From the NCBI GenBank assembly GCA_947496175.1, contig CANMBU010000003.1:124001-188000 (forward strand): DNA of 64,000 bases, given 5' to 3'. The notes under the pieces are model-generated. The model was given only the letters and a program-made list of their open reading frames with translations. It made no database searches and was not told the DNA's origin. Positions 61,745 to 64,000 of this stretch are shown here, piece after piece. The DNA is from an uncultured Roseovarius sp. (GTDB lineage Bacteria; Pseudomonadota; Alphaproteobacteria; Rhodobacterales; Rhodobacteraceae). Every line of letters starts with the position of its first letter. Within the stretch, counting starts at the first letter, position 1. Position numbers and translations under genes: made by a program.

Positions 61745-62971
61745 TTACCCCCGAACCTCCTCAGGCCTTAACACCAGCCAGATCAGCGCCCCGCCTGCCA
61801 GTGTCAGGAACGGCACCATGGCGAGGTTGACCGACAGCCACCCGACCTCTGGCGCGCCGCCTGTGCAGTTCATCAACCCGCCGGAGGCCAGTGACGCCAC
61901 GGTCACACCGCCAAACACAATCAGGTCATTCATCCCCTGCATGCGCCCGCGTTCTTCCGGCTCGTGCGCTGAGGCCAGCATGGTGGTGGCCCCGATGAAG
62001 CCAAAATTCCAGCCCAAGCCCAGCAGGATCAGCGCGATGAAGAAATTCTCCAAATCCACGCCCTGCATGGCCACGGCCCCCGCACAGGCGAGGATGATAA
62101 GACCCGCACCCATGATCTTTTCCACCCCAAACCGCGCAATCAGGTGGCCGGTGAAAAACGATGGCGCAAACATCGCGAGCACATGGCCCGTGACCACGTC
62201 CGCGGCGTTATTCTGCGAAAAGCCACAACCCACCACCGCAAGCGGTGTGGACGTCATGACGAGGTTCATCAAGGCGTAAGACACCGTGGCACAGATGACC
62301 GCCACAGCGATGCGCGGGGTGGTCAAAAGCTCCCACCGTGTGCGGCCCTTGGGGCTGTCTTGCGTGACAGGGGCGGGTTTCGGGATGTCGAGAAATAGAA
62401 ACAGAAACGCGCCGATGAGGTTGATGGCGATGACCGCGAAATACGTGCCAAGGAAGGGGATCACCATGGCACCCGCCGTCACCTTCACAAGTTGCGGCCC
62501 GATGATGGCGCTCGCCAGTCCCCCGGCCATGACATAGGAAATCGCCTTGGGCTTGAAACTTTCGCTCGCTGTGTCGGAGGCGGCAAAGCGGTAAAACCCT
62601 TGCGCCGACATATAGATGCCGGTCATGAAGCTGCCGATGAGGTAGATGGGGAAGGAGGCGACATAGAGGCCATAGGCCGCGACAGACGCGCCCAAAGCGC
62701 CCCCCATGGCGCCGATGAGAAACCCGGCACGGCGCCCAAAGCGCTGCATCGCCATCGACAGCGGATTGGCCGACACCATTGAGCCCAGAACGATGAGGGA
62801 TATCGGCAGGGTGGCAAAACAGATATTGCTGGCCAGCGTCTGCCCGGCCAGACCGCCCACCACAAAGATCATTGCCATCTGCGCGCCCAGGAACGCCTGC
62901 GCGAAAACCAGCACCCAGACATTGCGCTTGGCGCGGCTGTCATCGACAGGTGTGATCACGGCATCGGTCAT
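61745..62971 (-). CDS. major facilitator superfamily transporter
   Basis: 408 residues with about twelve hydrophobic spans and the MFS motif after the second span (SMAMQRFGRRAGFLIGAMGG). It is an inner-membrane secondary transporter, probably exporting a drug or metabolite; the substrate is not deducible. It has no accessory gene nearby. The ATG at 62971 begins the frame. Confidence 0.9.
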   Translation of the reverse strand: MTDAVITPVDDSRAKRNVWVLVFAQAFLGAQMAMIFVVGGLAGQTLASNICFATLPISLIVLGSMVSANPLSMAMQRFGRRAGFLIGAMGGALGASVAAYGLYVASFPIYLIGSFMTGIYMSAQGFYRFAASDTASESFKPKAISYVMAGGLASAIIGPQLVKVTAGAMVIPFLGTYFAVIAINLIGAFLFLFLDIPKPAPVTQDSPKGRTRWELLTTPRIAVAVICATVSYALMNLVMTSTPLAVVGCGFSQNNAADVVTGHVLAMFAPSFFTGHLIARFGVEKIMGAGLIILACAGAVAMQGVDLENFFIALILLGLGWNFGFIGATTMLASAHEPEERGRMQGMNDLIVFGGVTVASLASGGLMNCTGGAPEVGWLSVNLAMVPFLTLAGGALIWLVLRPEEVRG

Positions 62972-63010
62972 GGGTTCGTGCTAGACCTCTTTGCCCGTCC
63001 TCACAAGAGG

Positions 63011-64000
63011 CTACTCCGCCGCATCAATGATATGGGCAAATGAGCCATGCACGCGGCCCTGGCTCAGGCCCATATCGGGTAGGGCGGCGCCCTCGGCATC
63101 TGTGGCGGAAAAGAGCGGCGTGCCTCGCGCCTTCAGCGTTGAGGCGTAGTGGAATTCATGCGCGGTGTAGCGTCCCTGAAAGGGGCCGGATTGCGCGGTC
63201 AGATGGCGGTAGCCTAGATGCAGCTTGCGGGTGGCAAAGGAGGTTTCCAACGGTAAGAGCCCGGCCATGGCGTGGCGCTTGCCATCCGCATCGACCAGGC
63301 CCTCCCCAAGCACCATGTAACCGCCGCATTCACCATAAATATCAGAGTGTTCAGCGGCATTTCTCAAGCTCGTCAGAAACCTGTCTGCCGTTGCCAGTCG
63401 ACCGGCATGAAGCTCTGGGTAGCCGCCAGGCAGAAAGACGAACTCCGCCTCTGGCACGGCCTTATCCGCCAAAGGCGAAAAGACCTTGATCTCAGCCCCC
63501 GCGGCCCGCCAATCGGCCAGCATATGCGGATAGGTAAAGGCAAAGGCCTGATCCTGCGCCACCGCGATCACCTGCGCGGGGGGCGTAAGGCCCTTTGCAG
63601 GCCGGGCATTAGGTAGATCAGCACTCAACCCCAACAGAGTCTCCTGATCCAAACTGCCCGCCAAAGCCTCCGCAGCCCGGTCCAGAAACGCCTCCAAGTC
63701 AGCGCGTTCGCCGGCCTGCACCAAGCCAAGATGGCGGGATGGCATGGCAAGGTCTGCATCCCGGCGCAGCGCTGCCAGAACAGGCAAGCCCAAAGGCTCA
63801 AGCGCCCGGCGCAGCATCGCCTCATGCCGATCACTGCCCACATTGTTGAGGATCACCGCCGCTACCCGCACATTGGGATCATGGCCCGCAAACCCTGCCA
63901 CAAGCGGCGCAACTGATCCCGCCTGTTTGCCCGCATCCACCACCAGCACAACCGGCAGACCGAGCATCCGGGCCAGATCGGCCACGGCCCCTTTGCCCTC
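63011..64000 (-). CDS. cobB: cobyrinate a,c-diamide synthase, 5' end cut by the window
   Basis: 330 visible residues; the frame is still open at base 64000, so the ATP-binding N-terminus (P-loop) lies outside. The visible part starts inside the amidoligase domain (LARMLGLPVVLVVDAGKQAGS, then VILNNVGSDRH) and contains the glutamine amidotransferase domain with the nucleophile region GECGGYMVLGEGL. It amidates the a and c side chains of cobyrinate in vitamin B12 synthesis (CobB in aerobic naming, CbiA in anaerobic). Confidence 0.92.
   Translation of the reverse strand, partial: EGKGAVADLARMLGLPVVLVVDAGKQAGSVAPLVAGFAGHDPNVRVAAVILNNVGSDRHEAMLRRALEPLGLPVLAALRRDADLAMPSRHLGLVQAGERADLEAFLDRAAEALAGSLDQETLLGLSADLPNARPAKGLTPPAQVIAVAQDQAFAFTYPHMLADWRAAGAEIKVFSPLADKAVPEAEFVFLPGGYPELHAGRLATADRFLTSLRNAAEHSDIYGECGGYMVLGEGLVDADGKRHAMAGLLPLETSFATRKLHLGYRHLTAQSGPFQGRYTAHEFHYASTLKARGTPLFSATDAEGAALPDMGLSQGRVHGSFAHIIDAAE

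Noticed and set aside
1..64000. CRISPR array or complete insertion sequence
   Set aside because: No regularly spaced direct repeats with unique spacers and no transposase gene were seen; the repeats found are dispersed hairpins.

Overview
The window looks like a chromosomal segment of a marine Rhodobacterales bacterium (Roseobacter group). The evidence is a complete Rhodobacter-type gene transfer agent (GTA) cluster followed by cysE, a GapR (DUF2312) protein, a pyruvate dehydrogenase E1 beta subunit that carries a lipoyl domain, a VPLPA-CTERM exported protein, an ScfR-type fatty acyl-CoA regulator and many proteins typical of that order. Most of the sequence is GC-rich. Three stretches stand out as AT-richer: about 10.96-12.39 kb, 49.1-50.05 kb and the 3' third of cysS at 57.47-57.97 kb.

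Layout. 0-5.7 kb: the end of an ScfR-family regulator, a single-domain response regulator, a small membrane protein, a symporter-like sensor histidine kinase and an orphan FliM/FliN-like (SPOA) protein. 5.7-10.8 kb: a persulfide-dioxygenase-like metallo-hydrolase, a FadJ-like protein whose dehydrogenase half looks inactive, gapR and conserved proteins of unknown function. 10.88-12.39 kb: tRNA-Thr(UGU) with a 1.4-kb integrated element bounded by a 17-bp direct repeat and carrying one DUF3800 gene but no integrase. 12.6-14.3 kb: three overlapping exported-protein genes ending in a SCO1/SenC copper chaperone. 14.9-19.7 kb: tig, a quorum-sensing cassette (XRE regulator, LuxR, LuxI) and the rpsF-rpsR-rplI operon. 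20-24.7 kb: a membrane protein, YceI, a HisA-like barrel protein, fabF and mltG.

24.9-39.4 kb: the GTA structural cluster in canonical order. It runs TerS, TerL, portal, g3.5, an extra exported protein, protease, capsid, adaptor, stopper, terminator, tail tube, two chaperones, tape measure, distal tail, hub, NlpC peptidase and a 1335-residue megatron. Most neighbours overlap or nearly touch, which indicates one transcription unit. The luxI/luxR genes lie about 7 kb upstream, which matters because GTA production in Rhodobacter capsulatus is under quorum-sensing control.

39.4-49 kb: a DksA-like zinc-finger protein, cysE and cysK, two small exported proteins, the pdhABC operon, ftsB and an AidB-type acyl-CoA dehydrogenase. 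49-52 kb: an AT-rich orphan gene and an MttB-family methyltransferase. 52-56.3 kb: a VPLPA-CTERM protein, a 27-residue membrane-peptide gene, an aminotransferase, soxR diverging from a glyoxalase-fold gene over a clear SoxR box, and an exported protein of unknown function. 56.5-64 kb: cysS, a repeat-rich gap, cimA with a methyltransferase and an NDUFAF6-like protein, an MFS transporter and the start-truncated cobyrinate diamide synthase.

Two families of dispersed inverted repeats recur: hairpins with GCGTTTCG-type arms and a partly conserved loop, and CCCGGACTTGATCCGGG-type palindromes. One palindrome of the second type is translated in frame inside the pdhC linker. No CRISPR array, rRNA or complete transposon was seen.
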